A model generated the notes under the pieces. The model saw nothing but the letters and a program-made list of their open reading frames with translations, was not told the origin of the DNA and made no database searches. Positions 34,682 to 44,232 of a stretch of 64,000 nt of DNA are shown here, in pieces. This stretch comes from JBGAWK01 sp044227665 (GTDB lineage Bacteria; Bacteroidota; Bacteroidia; Chitinophagales; JADIYW01): assembly GCA_044227665.1 (NCBI GenBank), contig JBGAWK010000007.1:1-64000 (forward strand), given 5' to 3'. The stretch's first letter is position 1, and every line of letters begins with the position of its first letter. A program made the translations under genes and the position numbers.

Positions 34682-36616
34682 ATGTATAGAATTTTTACTG
34701 TATTGTTCACCTTATTGATACTTACTGTCGCTATAGCGCAAGATAAACGCATACTGATGACGGTAGCTGATGAGAAAATAGCCATAGATGAATTTGATGC
34801 TGTATATAAAAAAAACAATTTCTATGGCAAGTCTGATTACTCTCAGCAGTCATTGGAAGAGTATCTTTCGCTATTCACTAATTATAAATTAAAAGTTCAT
34901 GAAGCCTATGCTCAAGGCTTGGATACCGTTCCGGAGCTGAAGATGGAATACTTGGGTTATGAAAAGCAGTTGTTTGATTCCCATCTGGATAAGCAAGTAT
35001 TGGACAAATTGATAAAGCAAGAATATCTGCGCTCCAAGAATGATGTAGCCGTCAGCCACATATACATAAAATCCATAGATACCAATGCTGTAAGTAATAT
35101 AGGAGCAGCTTACCAAGCACTGCGCAATGGTAAAAATTTTGATGATGTCGCACGTCAGTACTCTCAGGATGAATTTACCAAGAACAATGGCGGATATTTG
35201 GGGTATTTTAATGTTTTACAGATAGGTTTCCCAGAGTTGGAAGATGCTGCATATAATCTAAAAAAAGGAGAGTATTCATCGCCAGTAAAAACATCAATTG
35301 GCTACCATATTGTGAGAGTGAACGATATTCGCCCGGCTTATGGAAAGATGAAGGTGGCTATCATCAAAAAAATTATCAAGCCAAACAGCACTGAGGCAGA
35401 TAAGGCACTTATCAAAAAAACTATGGATTCGCTGTATGCAGAGCTGAGAAAAGGTGCAAGTTTCAATGAACTGGCTGTAACGCATAGTGAAGACTACTTC
35501 TCTAATTTCAAAGGTGGAGAGTTGGACTGGTTTGGTATCAATACTTATGCGGCAGCCTTTGAAGAAGCAGCCTTTGCCCTGAAAAATGATGGCGACTACA
35601 CACTTCCTGTAATGACAAATTCTGCTTATTATATCATCAAAAGGCTAGAGAGAAAGCAAGATTCTTCCATGGAAGATATGGAAGCCTACCTCAGACAGCG
35701 ATTGCTGAAAAGCCAAATGTACAATAAGGCTTTTAATATGTTTATAGATTCGCTAAAGCAAAAATATAATTTTACGCTAAATCAAAAACTGTATGACAAA
35801 ACGATGGACACCCTATTCAAAAATATAGACGTAAAAACGTATGCAGCTACAGCTCCAGAACGCAATGCCACATTCTATAGTATGAATGGAAAAAATTATT
35901 CTATGCATACAGTATTGGAGAAATTTATTACACACCTTAATTTCAATCAAAAATTCAAAACGCCCGAAGAGCGCATACGCTATATGATGGAAAAGACTAT
36001 CCAAGACGATCTTGTCATAGAATATAAGAATAGCCTATCAGCATCAAATGAAGAATATCGAAATCTCTTGGATGAATACAAGAACGGTGTTTTAATATTC
36101 GATTTAATAAAAAGAGAAGTATGGGATAAGACCAACACAGATTCTGCGGCATTAGTAAATTATTTCCTACAAAATAAAGATAAATATAAGTGGAACAAAC
36201 GAGCAGCCATACGCTTGATTACCCTTTCCAATGAGCAGCAGCTCAAAACAGCATTAAAATTATTGAAGAAAAATTCTACTGCCACCAATGAGCAGCTAAC
36301 AAATATATTTACAAAAGAAAACCTACAAGATATCGCCATAGAAGATATGATAATAGAAGACAATAAGAGCGATATCGCTAAATTTATGTCATGGAAGCCT
36401 GGCGTAAATAAGAGTGCTTTCAGCAAGGATAATGCAACGTATATCTATCAAACCAAAAATATAATCCCTGAGCAGCATAAGTCTTTTGAAGAGACCAAAG
36501 GGTTTGTGATGGCAGGCTATCAAGAGTATTTGGAAAAGCAGTGGATAGAAAAGCTGAAGCAAAAGTATCCTGTGATAGTTAATAAAGACATATTGAACAG
36601 TTTAGTGAAGCCATAA
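34682..36616 (+). CDS. SurA-like peptidyl-prolyl isomerase with two parvulin domains
   Basis: A 644-residue periplasmic chaperone/prolyl isomerase. Signal peptide to about residue 20 (AIAQ). A helical N-terminal chaperone region (about 25-115) is followed by parvulin domain 1 (about 118-218), with VSHIYIKS, FDDVARQYSQDEFTKNNGGYLGYF and IGYHIVRV. A second parvulin-like domain (about 225-325) carries FNELAVTHSEDYFSNFKGGELDWF. The rest is a long C-terminal helical region not assigned. The two-domain architecture is common in Bacteroidota and suggests outer-membrane protein folding. A second parvulin gene follows after about 40 bases. Confidence 0.9.
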   Translation: MYRIFTVLFTLLILTVAIAQDKRILMTVADEKIAIDEFDAVYKKNNFYGKSDYSQQSLEEYLSLFTNYKLKVHEAYAQGLDTVPELKMEYLGYEKQLFDSHLDKQVLDKLIKQEYLRSKNDVAVSHIYIKSIDTNAVSNIGAAYQALRNGKNFDDVARQYSQDEFTKNNGGYLGYFNVLQIGFPELEDAAYNLKKGEYSSPVKTSIGYHIVRVNDIRPAYGKMKVAIIKKIIKPNSTEADKALIKKTMDSLYAELRKGASFNELAVTHSEDYFSNFKGGELDWFGINTYAAAFEEAAFALKNDGDYTLPVMTNSAYYIIKRLERKQDSSMEDMEAYLRQRLLKSQMYNKAFNMFIDSLKQKYNFTLNQKLYDKTMDTLFKNIDVKTYAATAPERNATFYSMNGKNYSMHTVLEKFITHLNFNQKFKTPEERIRYMMEKTIQDDLVIEYKNSLSASNEEYRNLLDEYKNGVLIFDLIKREVWDKTNTDSAALVNYFLQNKDKYKWNKRAAIRLITLSNEQQLKTALKLLKKNSTATNEQLTNIFTKENLQDIAIEDMIIEDNKSDIAKFMSWKPGVNKSAFSKDNATYIYQTKNIIPEQHKSFEETKGFVMAGYQEYLEKQWIEKLKQKYPVIVNKDILNSLVKP

Positions 36617-36655
36617 ATTGAAAATAATTACTTTCGCAATTTCAAAAATATATTA

Positions 36656-38026
36656 ATGCATATCATACGGAACACTCATCTTTTCAAAGTAAAGATATTC
36701 CTATTCTTATTTTTTCTTTTACCTGTAAAATTTGCTAGTGCACAGACAGGCGTATTGGTAGATAAGATTATAGCCATAATAGATGACAAAGTCATCCTAA
36801 AGTCAGACATTGAAAACCAAATCAATCTATTGGGCGAAGATGTGGTGGACAATGAAGAAGCACGCTGCCTTATGCTAGACCAGTTGATAGCCAACCGACT
36901 ACTCACCACCCAAGCCGCTATAGATTCCACCCTCATGGTAAGTGAAGAAGAAGTAGAGGAGGAACTAGATCGCAAAGTCAACTATTATATTTCCATGATA
37001 GGATCGAAAGAAAAATTTGAACAGTATTATGGGAAACCTTTGGATGAGATAAAATCTGACTTCAAAGACGATATTCATGATCAGATGTTGGCACAACGCA
37101 TGAGAGGAAAGATTTTGGAGAACATAAAAGTTACACCTTCCGAAGTGCGGGAATATTTCAATACCATTCCTACGGACAGCCTTCCCTATTTTAACACAGA
37201 ATTTGAAGTTACTCAGTTGGTACTAAAGTCTAAGGTTGCTCCAGAGCAAAAAAAGGCTGCTTTCGACAAAATAAGCGAGATAAAAAAGCGCCTCGAAGAA
37301 GGCGAAGATTTTGAGCTTTTGGCAACGCTATACTCCGACGATCCCGGCTCTGCAAAAGAAGGAGGTGACTTGGGCTGGGCTACACGAGGGACTTTTGTGC
37401 CAGAATTTGAAGATGCGGCATTTACTATGGATAATGGCAAAATATCGGGTATCATAGAGACGACATTCGGATACCATATCCTTCAACTCATAGAGCGCAA
37501 AGGCGAACAAGTTCATGTGCGTCATATACTCATCGCACCACAAAGCACTACCGCTGATATGTTGCGTGCCAAGAATAAATTGGACAGCATACGGACAGAA
37601 ATCCTCAATAAAACTATAACCTTTACATCTGCCGTCTCCAAATTTAGCGATGACGACGAGGCTGATAACACGGGAGGGAGACTTATGGACTACGAGACGG
37701 GTTCTACCTTACTAGAACCTGAGCAAATAGAGCCGGATTTATATAGAGTGATAGACACCATGTCGGTGGGAAACATCTCTCAGCCCATGTTGTTCACCAT
37801 GTCAGATGGCTCTCAAGCGCTGCGCATCGTATTGTTGGAGTCGCGTAGTGCACCACATATTGCTAGCCTTTCTACAGATTTTGGGCGTATATCTACAGTA
37901 GCAGAAGAATTGAAAAGACAGAAAACTATAGATAACTGGATGAAGAAAAAATCTTTGAAATCATATATTTTGATAGATGATTCTTACAGAAATTGCGACA
38001 TCCTAAAAAAGTGGATACATCAATAA
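36656..38026 (+). CDS. surA: SurA-like periplasmic peptidyl-prolyl isomerase
   Basis: A 456-residue periplasmic chaperone for outer-membrane proteins. Signal peptide (to about 30, KFASAQ); SurA N-terminal helical domain with VDKIIAIIDDKVILKSDIENQI (34-55), the start characteristic of SurA, and CLMLDQLIANRLLTTQAA. Parvulin domain 1 spans about 175-285 with FELLATLYSDDPGSAKEGGDLGW and FGYHILQLIER. A second parvulin domain (about 285-395) starts VHVRHILIAPQ and has SDDDEADNTGGRLMDYE. Length and architecture match E. coli SurA. Confidence 0.9.
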   Translation: MHIIRNTHLFKVKIFLFLFFLLPVKFASAQTGVLVDKIIAIIDDKVILKSDIENQINLLGEDVVDNEEARCLMLDQLIANRLLTTQAAIDSTLMVSEEEVEEELDRKVNYYISMIGSKEKFEQYYGKPLDEIKSDFKDDIHDQMLAQRMRGKILENIKVTPSEVREYFNTIPTDSLPYFNTEFEVTQLVLKSKVAPEQKKAAFDKISEIKKRLEEGEDFELLATLYSDDPGSAKEGGDLGWATRGTFVPEFEDAAFTMDNGKISGIIETTFGYHILQLIERKGEQVHVRHILIAPQSTTADMLRAKNKLDSIRTEILNKTITFTSAVSKFSDDDEADNTGGRLMDYETGSTLLEPEQIEPDLYRVIDTMSVGNISQPMLFTMSDGSQALRIVLLESRSAPHIASLSTDFGRISTVAEELKRQKTIDNWMKKKSLKSYILIDDSYRNCDILKKWIHQ

Positions 38027-38033
38027 ATATATT

Positions 38034-38999
38034 ATGAGCAAATTTTCTACGGATATCGAAGGCATACAGTCACTACATCATGATTATTTACGGCTAAAAA
38101 AAGAAATTGGCAAGCGTATCATAGGGCAAGAAGATACCGTAAAACTGGTATTGCTGTCCCTATTTTCTGATACACACAGTTTATTGGTAGGTGTACCGGG
38201 GCTGGCAAAGACAATGCTCATAAAGACTGTAGCCGATGTATTGGATCTCAAATTTAAGCGCATACAGTTCGTGCCAGACCTTATGCCTTCTGATATTGTG
38301 GGTACGGAGATTTTGGATGAGAACAAACATTTTAAGTTCAACAAGGGACCCATCTTCGCCAATATCATTTTGGCAGATGAAATCAATAGGACACCACCCA
38401 AAACACAGGCAGCCCTTTTGGAGGCTATGCAAGAGAAGGTGGTGACTGCCGCCGGACATGGCTATATTTTGGAGCCTCCCTTCTTTGTGTTGGCTACCCA
38501 GAATCCCATAGAACAGGAAGGAACCTATCCCTTGCCAGAAGCTCAGTTAGATAGGTTTATGTTTAATATTTCGTTAGGCTACCCTTCCTATGAGGAGGAA
38601 CTTGCCATAGTGAAGCAGACGACTTCCAATAATGAAATTCCGCTTTCTAAGGTCATGTCGCGACAAGACATCCTCGATTACCAACAACTCATTAAGCGCA
38701 TTCCTGTCAATGAAAACCTTATTCACTACGCCGTAAATTTGGTGAGTACCACAAGGCCGCAGACGAGCAAAGCTGCAAAGATTGTAAATGAATATATAGC
38801 CTGGGGCGCCGGACCTCGTGCCTCACAAGCACTCATTATGGCTGCAAAATCTCATGCTGCCGTTCACGGCAAATACTCTCCCGATATCGAAGATATACAG
38901 GCAGTAACTCTACCTATACTTATCCATCGCGTCATCCGCAACTTCAAAGCCGAAGCCGAAGGCGTAAGCTTAGAACAGATTCTAAAGGAGATTATGTGA
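38034..38999 (+). CDS. MoxR-family AAA+ ATPase
   Basis: A 321-residue AAA+ chaperone of the MoxR/RavA class. Walker A is in LLVGVPGLAKTMLIK (46-60); Walker B is ILADEINRTPPKTQAALLEAMQE, with the conserved DEINR and PKxQ; sensor 1 is VLATQNPIEQEGTYPLPEAQLDRF. Family members assemble or mature metalloenzymes and periplasmic complexes, usually with VWA-domain partners, but no VWA gene is in the window. It begins seven bases after the SurA-like gene and may support envelope protein maturation, by inference. Confidence 0.93.
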   Translation: MSKFSTDIEGIQSLHHDYLRLKKEIGKRIIGQEDTVKLVLLSLFSDTHSLLVGVPGLAKTMLIKTVADVLDLKFKRIQFVPDLMPSDIVGTEILDENKHFKFNKGPIFANIILADEINRTPPKTQAALLEAMQEKVVTAAGHGYILEPPFFVLATQNPIEQEGTYPLPEAQLDRFMFNISLGYPSYEEELAIVKQTTSNNEIPLSKVMSRQDILDYQQLIKRIPVNENLIHYAVNLVSTTRPQTSKAAKIVNEYIAWGAGPRASQALIMAAKSHAAVHGKYSPDIEDIQAVTLPILIHRVIRNFKAEAEGVSLEQILKEIM

Positions 39000-39216
39000 G
39001 AACTTTTGTAAGGAAGGTTATTTGTTATTTTTCTTAAGCTATAACAATGGGGGAAAGTTTCTTCATATTAAGGAATTTATGCAAAATCTTAATCTTGCGA
39101 TGAATAATGAAAATATGCACTGAATTCTTTTGGTTTTGCTATAGAAATCAAAGGCGTGGGAATCAAAAAATAAAAATTAGACAGCCTCTACGCTAAAATT
39201 AATTTGATAATGAAAT

Positions 39217-39238
39217 AAAAAAGCAGCCCTGAAGCAGC
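39217..39238 (-). terminator. Weak terminator after recA
   Basis: On the minus strand a GC-rich hairpin (complement of 39223-39238) with one T-T mismatch and a T-G wobble, loop TCAG, is followed by six T's (complement of 39217-39222). It lies just after the recA stop. The rest of 39000-39261 holds no convincing ORF. Confidence 0.45.
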
Positions 39239-39261
39239 CTTTATCATAAGAAGAGAAATAC

Positions 39262-40263
39262 CTATGCCTCTGTGGATAGACTTGCACGGATTTTTGCTTC
39301 CAGTTCATCCATAAGACCTGTATTATCTAGTAAAAACTGTTTCACCGCATCACGACCTTGTCCTATTTTGGCACCTTCATAACTAAACCACGAGCCACTC
39401 TTTTGGACGATATTGAGATCTGTAGCCATATCTACTACCTCACCCTCTTTGGAAATACCATGTCCATACATGATGTCAAATTCTGTAGTCTTAAATGGCG
39501 GTGCTAATTTGTTCTTCACAATTTTTACCTTAGTTTGGTTGCCTATGACATTGTTTTCTTTGTCTTTAATTTGTCCTGAACGACGAATGTCAACACGGAC
39601 AGAGGCATAAAATTTGAGGGCGTTTCCACCTGTAGTAGTTTCGGGATTGCCAAACATCACACCTATCTTATCCCTAAGTTGGTTGATAAATATGCAGCAA
39701 CATCCTGTCTTATTGATAGCTCCTGTAAGCTTACGCATAGCCTGAGACATAAGTCGGGCTTGTAATCCCATCTTGGAGTCTCCCATTTCACCTTCTATCT
39801 CGCTACGAGGTACAAGTGCTGCTACAGAGTCTATAACGATAATATCTATAGCCGCAGAACGTATGAGTTGCTCTGCAATATCTAGTGCTTGCTCACCATC
39901 ATCAGGTTGGGCAATAAGAAGATTATCCACATCTACGCCCAAGGCTTTGGCATAGGTCTTATCAAAGGCGTGTTCTGCATCTATGAAGGCTGCTATGCCC
40001 CCTTTGCGCTGAGCTTCGGCTATTGCATGTATAGCCAATGTCGTTTTTCCTGATGACTCCGGACCAAAAATTTCTATAATCCTGCCTCTGGGAAAGCCTC
40101 CTATCCCTAAGGCTATATCTAATCCTACAGAGCCTGTAGATATGGCATCAGATTCTACAACTTTGCTATCACCTAACTTCATTACAGCACCTTTTCCATA
40201 TTGTTTATCTATCTTATCTAGGGTGAGCTGTAATGCCTTTAGCCTTTCGTCTTTATTGTTCAT
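39262..40263 (-). CDS. recA: Recombinase RecA
   Basis: DNA-strand-exchange ATPase of homologous recombination and co-protease of the SOS response. 333 residues, normal length. Walker A is GPESSGKT (67-74); IAAFIDAEHAFD, IIVIDSVAALVPRSEIEGEMGD and INQLRDKIGVMFGNPETTTGGNALKFYASVR (the last carrying DNA-binding loop L2) are all intact. ATG start at 40263. A minus-strand -7 element lies 47-54 bases upstream. No LexA-like operator was recognised. Confidence 0.99.
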   Translation of the reverse strand: MNNKDERLKALQLTLDKIDKQYGKGAVMKLGDSKVVESDAISTGSVGLDIALGIGGFPRGRIIEIFGPESSGKTTLAIHAIAEAQRKGGIAAFIDAEHAFDKTYAKALGVDVDNLLIAQPDDGEQALDIAEQLIRSAAIDIIVIDSVAALVPRSEIEGEMGDSKMGLQARLMSQAMRKLTGAINKTGCCCIFINQLRDKIGVMFGNPETTTGGNALKFYASVRVDIRRSGQIKDKENNVIGNQTKVKIVKNKLAPPFKTTEFDIMYGHGISKEGEVVDMATDLNIVQKSGSWFSYEGAKIGQGRDAVKQFLLDNTGLMDELEAKIRASLSTEA

Positions 40264-40309
40264 ATAGTATATTTAGTTCTAAAAATATTTTTTAATTTAG
40301 AAGATCAAC

Positions 40310-40317
40310 CAAAATTA
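40310..40317 (-). promoter_or_regulatory. -7 element for recA
   Basis: On the minus strand TAATTTTG, a perfect TAnnTTTG, gives a leader of about 40 bases to the recA ATG. It is back-to-back with a plus-strand element for the divergent sugar-transferase gene. Confidence 0.5.
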
Positions 40318-40351
40318 TAACTTTCCAGTCTATAATAGTGAATAATATTCA

Positions 40352-40359
40352 TAACTTTG
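40352..40359 (+). promoter_or_regulatory. -7 element for the sugar-transferase operon
   Basis: TAACTTTG, a perfect TAnnTTTG. Transcription would start near 40367, after the most upstream possible start codon (TTG at 40366), which argues for a start at 40405 or 40438. Confidence 0.5.
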
Positions 40360-40404
40360 CAATAGTTGTGGATATTATTTGTAGAAGCCACTAAATGTAA
40401 AATT

Positions 40405-41820
40405 TTGAGACATAGAATTACAAATCTATATGTGTTTATGCACGCACTAGGAGATATGGTAATCTTAACCATAGCTTATATTGCGGCACACTTTTATGCT
40501 TTCTATGGCTTTGATCACCTCTTGGATAATAAGTATATCCAGCTTTGGTTTTACCTGAACGTTATATATATATTTGCAGCACAACTGAGCGGCACCTTTG
40601 ATATGTACCGCAATACCCGTTTTACGGAACTGTTGGTCATGCTGGTGAAGTTGTTTTTCTTTCAGATAGTACTATCCTTCTCCTATATTGTAATATTCAA
40701 AGACCTTAACCAAACTTTTAAAATCTCGCGTGAAGTACTCATGGTTACGTACATGATTTCTATGGCGCTGACTACACTATGGCGATTTGGATTTATAAAA
40801 GTGGTAAGATTCTATAGATCCCGAGGCTTTAATTCCAGAACATCTATAATTATTGGTGCGGGTAAGACGGGGCAGGAGTTTAAGAAAATGCTGGATTATA
40901 AGATAGAATATGGGTATAGATTTATTGGTTTCTTTGATGATGAGCCTGAAAGATTTCCAGAGGTAAAACATCTGATACTGGGTAATGTTGAAGACAGTAA
41001 AAAGTATTCAGCAGATAATGATATAGATGAGATATTTTGTGCGTTGCCTTATAAACAGGAAGATAAGATAAAATCCCTCATAAATTTTGCCGATGATGCT
41101 TGTGTTCGTATAAAAATAGTACCTGACCTTAGTCGCCTGCTTACGAATCAACTCAATAAAGTAGCCATAGATTACTATGGCATTTTTCCAGTATTGACAT
41201 TACGTAGCGAACCTTTGGAAAATATTGTGAATAGAATCGTAAAGCGTGTATTCGATTACGGCTTCACTATACTGCTGTTTGTAACTATTTTATGGTGGCT
41301 GCTTCCATTAGTTGCATTCTTGGTGAAATTGACATCCAAAGGGCCTATATTCTTTAGGCAGCAGCGTACTGGGTTTATGAATACACCATTTACGGTGTAT
41401 AAATTCCGTACTATGTATGTAAATATGGATAGTGATGTGCGCCAAGCATCTGCCAATGACGACAGAATCACACCTTTAGGGAAGTTTTTGCGTAAGACAA
41501 GTATGGATGAATTACCTCAGTTTATCAATGTACTTTTGGGACACATGTCAGTAATAGGCCCTCGTCCTCACATGTTGCGACATACAGAAGAATATTCTAA
41601 AGTCATAGATAAATTTATGGTGCGTCACTTTGTAAAGCCCGGCATTACAGGGTGGGCTCAGGTGAATGGCTTCAGAGGTGAGACTAAGGATCCAAAATTG
41701 ATGGAAATGCGTATTCATGCTGATATTTGGTATGTAGAAAATTGGAGTTTTCTTTTAGATTTACGTATTATTGTGCTTACTATTGTAAACATGATTCGTG
41801 GAGAAGAAAGAGCGTATTAG
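40405..41820 (+). CDS. Polyprenyl-phosphate sugar-1-P transferase (WcaJ/WbaP type)
   Basis: Initiating glycosyltransferase of exopolysaccharide or capsule synthesis; it transfers a sugar phosphate to undecaprenyl phosphate on the inner membrane. 471 residues from TTG 40405 (ATG at 40438 is another possibility). Four N-terminal membrane helices, a central Rossmann-like domain (TSIIIGAGKTGQEF), a fifth helix, then the catalytic domain: KLTSKGPIFFRQQRTGF, VYKFRTMYVNMD, DELPQFINVLLG, MSVIGPRPHM and HFVKPGITGWAQVNGFRG. All diagnostic motifs are present. The next gene overlaps its end by 23 bases. Confidence 0.93.
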   Translation: MRHRITNLYVFMHALGDMVILTIAYIAAHFYAFYGFDHLLDNKYIQLWFYLNVIYIFAAQLSGTFDMYRNTRFTELLVMLVKLFFFQIVLSFSYIVIFKDLNQTFKISREVLMVTYMISMALTTLWRFGFIKVVRFYRSRGFNSRTSIIIGAGKTGQEFKKMLDYKIEYGYRFIGFFDDEPERFPEVKHLILGNVEDSKKYSADNDIDEIFCALPYKQEDKIKSLINFADDACVRIKIVPDLSRLLTNQLNKVAIDYYGIFPVLTLRSEPLENIVNRIVKRVFDYGFTILLFVTILWWLLPLVAFLVKLTSKGPIFFRQQRTGFMNTPFTVYKFRTMYVNMDSDVRQASANDDRITPLGKFLRKTSMDELPQFINVLLGHMSVIGPRPHMLRHTEEYSKVIDKFMVRHFVKPGITGWAQVNGFRGETKDPKLMEMRIHADIWYVENWSFLLDLRIIVLTIVNMIRGEERAY

Positions 41821-43501
41821 AATATTACTATTTATTATACTTATTCTAGGGTGTAAAAGTATATGTGCACAGCAGCAGAATCTGCCTTTAGAATATAACT
41901 ATGACTTATACTATAGCAAGTATTTGTACGAGCAAGATAAAAATATTTTTCATTCATCTTTCAAGCCTTACTTAGCATCTGAGGTGTATACTGTAGTATA
42001 TCCCGATACTACTTTTGGGCTACAGCAACTGGATAATGACAATTTTTTCAAAAAGGCTATCAATGTGATAGGATATGGCGATATGCTCAGGTTTGACGAA
42101 CATGGTTTTATAAAACCTACATATATAGACAGCAGTAATTATGGAGTAAAAATTGAAATGCCCTACAACAATAGAGGGTATGCCCCCCGAAAATTTTATG
42201 TTGCTGCCAATCCTATCATTAGATTTGAGTTGGGCTATGACAGTTACAAAGGAGGAAAAAAGTTCTATAATCTTCGTGGTGTGGAACTAAGAGGAGATAT
42301 AGGCAAGAAAGTAAGCATATTTACGACCTTTTTGGAGCAACAGGCAGAATTTCCTGATTATGTACAAGGATATGTTGCCAAGAATAGAGCCGCTCCGGGC
42401 GAGTCTAAAGTTCGACAGTTCAAGGGTACAGGGTGGGACTTTAATAGAAGTGCTGCCTACATCTCGTATAGCCCCAATAAATACTTTAATATACAAGTAG
42501 GCAGCAACAAACACTTTGTAGGGGATGGATACCGCTCTTTGTTACTTTCAGATAACTCAAATTCTTATCCTTTTATACAAACTTCTACCAAATTTTGGAA
42601 AATAAAGTATGTCAACATTTTTGCCGAGTTGATTAATAACAATAACAGTATTACAGACTTTACACTAGGATTTCCTAGGAAATTTGCCACCTTCAATTAT
42701 CTTTCCTATGCTATTCATCCATGGGTTCAGGTAGGCATATTTGAGGGTATCATGTGGCGACGCACCACAGATGCAGGACATACAGCCTTTGATTTCAATA
42801 TGCTTAATCCTATTATAGGAATCAGAGGGCTGCAAAAAAACTTAGATATTAATAGCCTATATGGATTGAATCTTTCCGTAAGACTGCCTAGATATATTTC
42901 CTTGTACGGGCAACTTGCCATCAATGAAATGAGTGGTGGTCGCAATACTTCCGGAAGACGTACAGGATGGCAAGCAGGAGTGAAGTATTATGATGTAGCT
43001 GGAGTCAAGAATTTGAATGTGCAATTGGAATATAATGCGGTGCGTCCGTATACCTATCAAGGTAAGACGGATAGTATATTACACTACTCCCATTACAACC
43101 AATCATTGGCACATCCTATGGGTGCAAATTTTAATGAGATACTTTTATTGGCAAATTATAGATATAAAAGATTGTATGCCAATTATAAATTTAATTTCTC
43201 CCGTGCAGGCGTAGATGTGAGAGGAGTAAACTATGGCGCAGATATCTTAAAAAATGCGGCGGCGGCTTCTACAAATGACAATATAAAGATAGGTAATGGT
43301 ATTGCTTATAAAGTTGTAAACAATGAACTACGTGCTGGATATATTCTGAATCCCAAAATAAATATGGCCTTAGAGATGGTAGTCCATATCAGAAAATATG
43401 CAGCAAATGTCAACGACTTTGAATTGAAGAGCAATTATTTTTCGCTGGGAATGGTCACAAGGTTGTATAACCATTATTATGATGTGCCTTTAGTCTTCTA
43501 G
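41798..43501 (+). CDS. Outer-membrane barrel, Wzi/RemB-like
   Basis: A 567-residue protein with a signal peptide (to about 25, KSICAQ) and a beta-barrel-like mature part. KFWKIKYVNIFAELI, NIQVGSNKHFVGDGYRSLLL, and FIQTSTKFW resemble the capsule-assembly Wzi barrel and the Flavobacterium gliding protein RemB. GDGYRSLLLSDNSNSYPF (about 244-261) is the clearest shared stretch. Start GTG at 41798 overlaps the sugar-transferase gene by 23 bases in another frame, so the two are translationally linked and the barrel likely acts in polysaccharide attachment or surface adhesion. Family assignment is from recall and should be treated as likely, not certain. Confidence 0.72.
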   Translation: MEKKERIRILLFIILILGCKSICAQQQNLPLEYNYDLYYSKYLYEQDKNIFHSSFKPYLASEVYTVVYPDTTFGLQQLDNDNFFKKAINVIGYGDMLRFDEHGFIKPTYIDSSNYGVKIEMPYNNRGYAPRKFYVAANPIIRFELGYDSYKGGKKFYNLRGVELRGDIGKKVSIFTTFLEQQAEFPDYVQGYVAKNRAAPGESKVRQFKGTGWDFNRSAAYISYSPNKYFNIQVGSNKHFVGDGYRSLLLSDNSNSYPFIQTSTKFWKIKYVNIFAELINNNNSITDFTLGFPRKFATFNYLSYAIHPWVQVGIFEGIMWRRTTDAGHTAFDFNMLNPIIGIRGLQKNLDINSLYGLNLSVRLPRYISLYGQLAINEMSGGRNTSGRRTGWQAGVKYYDVAGVKNLNVQLEYNAVRPYTYQGKTDSILHYSHYNQSLAHPMGANFNEILLLANYRYKRLYANYKFNFSRAGVDVRGVNYGADILKNAAAASTNDNIKIGNGIAYKVVNNELRAGYILNPKINMALEMVVHIRKYAANVNDFELKSNYFSLGMVTRLYNHYYDVPLVF

Positions 43502-43503
43502 TA

Positions 43504-44127
43504 CTATTGCATTATCTGATATATTCCAATAAAGTGGCATATACTCCCAGTAAATACAAATACATGCCATATTGCATGATGATAAGTGAATCTCTTCCAT
43601 GCATAAAAAATAATACCTTTCAAATAGGCTACGCCACCAACTATCAGTAAAATTTTGAAAGTCAAATTATCGAAAGCAAAAATCTTATCGAAAGCAAAGA
43701 AACTTATAAATGCCATAACCACATAGGACACTAGGGATACAAACTCATATTTTCCAGTAAAGAAAATCTTAAAAATAATTCCCAATACAACAATAGACCA
43801 TAATATAGAAAGAAATATTACGGCATCCTTATGAGGGAGACATCTGTATATTATCGGAGATTGAGTGCCTGCTATCAATATATAAATACTTGAATGGTCA
43901 AAAACTCTTAATACTTTTTTTACTTTTTCATCTTGGAAGTAGTGATATACCGTAGAAAATCCATAAACAAGAAGAAGCCCCATGCAAAATAATACGCACG
44001 TGAATACCAAAGAAGAATTATAACTATATGTTTTGTATAACAGGATAGGAATCAATACTATAAATACTATAAAACCAATTCCATGCGTAATCACATTCGC
44101 AATTTCTTTCCTGCAAAGTTGCTTCAT
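43504..44127 (-). CDS. Hemolysin III/TrhA-family membrane protein
   Basis: A 207-residue integral membrane protein of the hemolysin III (PAQR-related) family with about seven helices. NVITHGIGFIVFIVLIPIL (12-30) carries the family's N-terminal THG motif. STVYHYFQDEKVKKVLRVFDHSSIYILIAGTQSP (58-91) carries the conserved His and DHSSIY; HHAIWHVFVFTGSICHFIGI near the end carries the metal-binding His pair. It ends two bases from the convergent Wzi/RemB-like gene. Members are linked to membrane-fluidity homeostasis, not proven toxins. Confidence 0.9.
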   Translation of the reverse strand: MKQLCRKEIANVITHGIGFIVFIVLIPILLYKTYSYNSSLVFTCVLFCMGLLLVYGFSTVYHYFQDEKVKKVLRVFDHSSIYILIAGTQSPIIYRCLPHKDAVIFLSILWSIVVLGIIFKIFFTGKYEFVSLVSYVVMAFISFFAFDKIFAFDNLTFKILLIVGGVAYLKGIIFYAWKRFTYHHAIWHVFVFTGSICHFIGIYQIMQ

Positions 44128-44232
44128 CGTAGTCTAAAGGTACAAAAAATATTTTTAAATACATTTCTAAATAAATATGGTGAAATTGAAACAGTTTTAT
44201 ATTTTTATCCGAAATAAATAAATTACATACTT

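Noticed and set aside
39000..39261. Possible small ORFs (up to 18 codons) in the gap after the MoxR gene
   Set aside because: Too short, no terminator or coupling with neighbours, and no hydrophobic or basic pattern.
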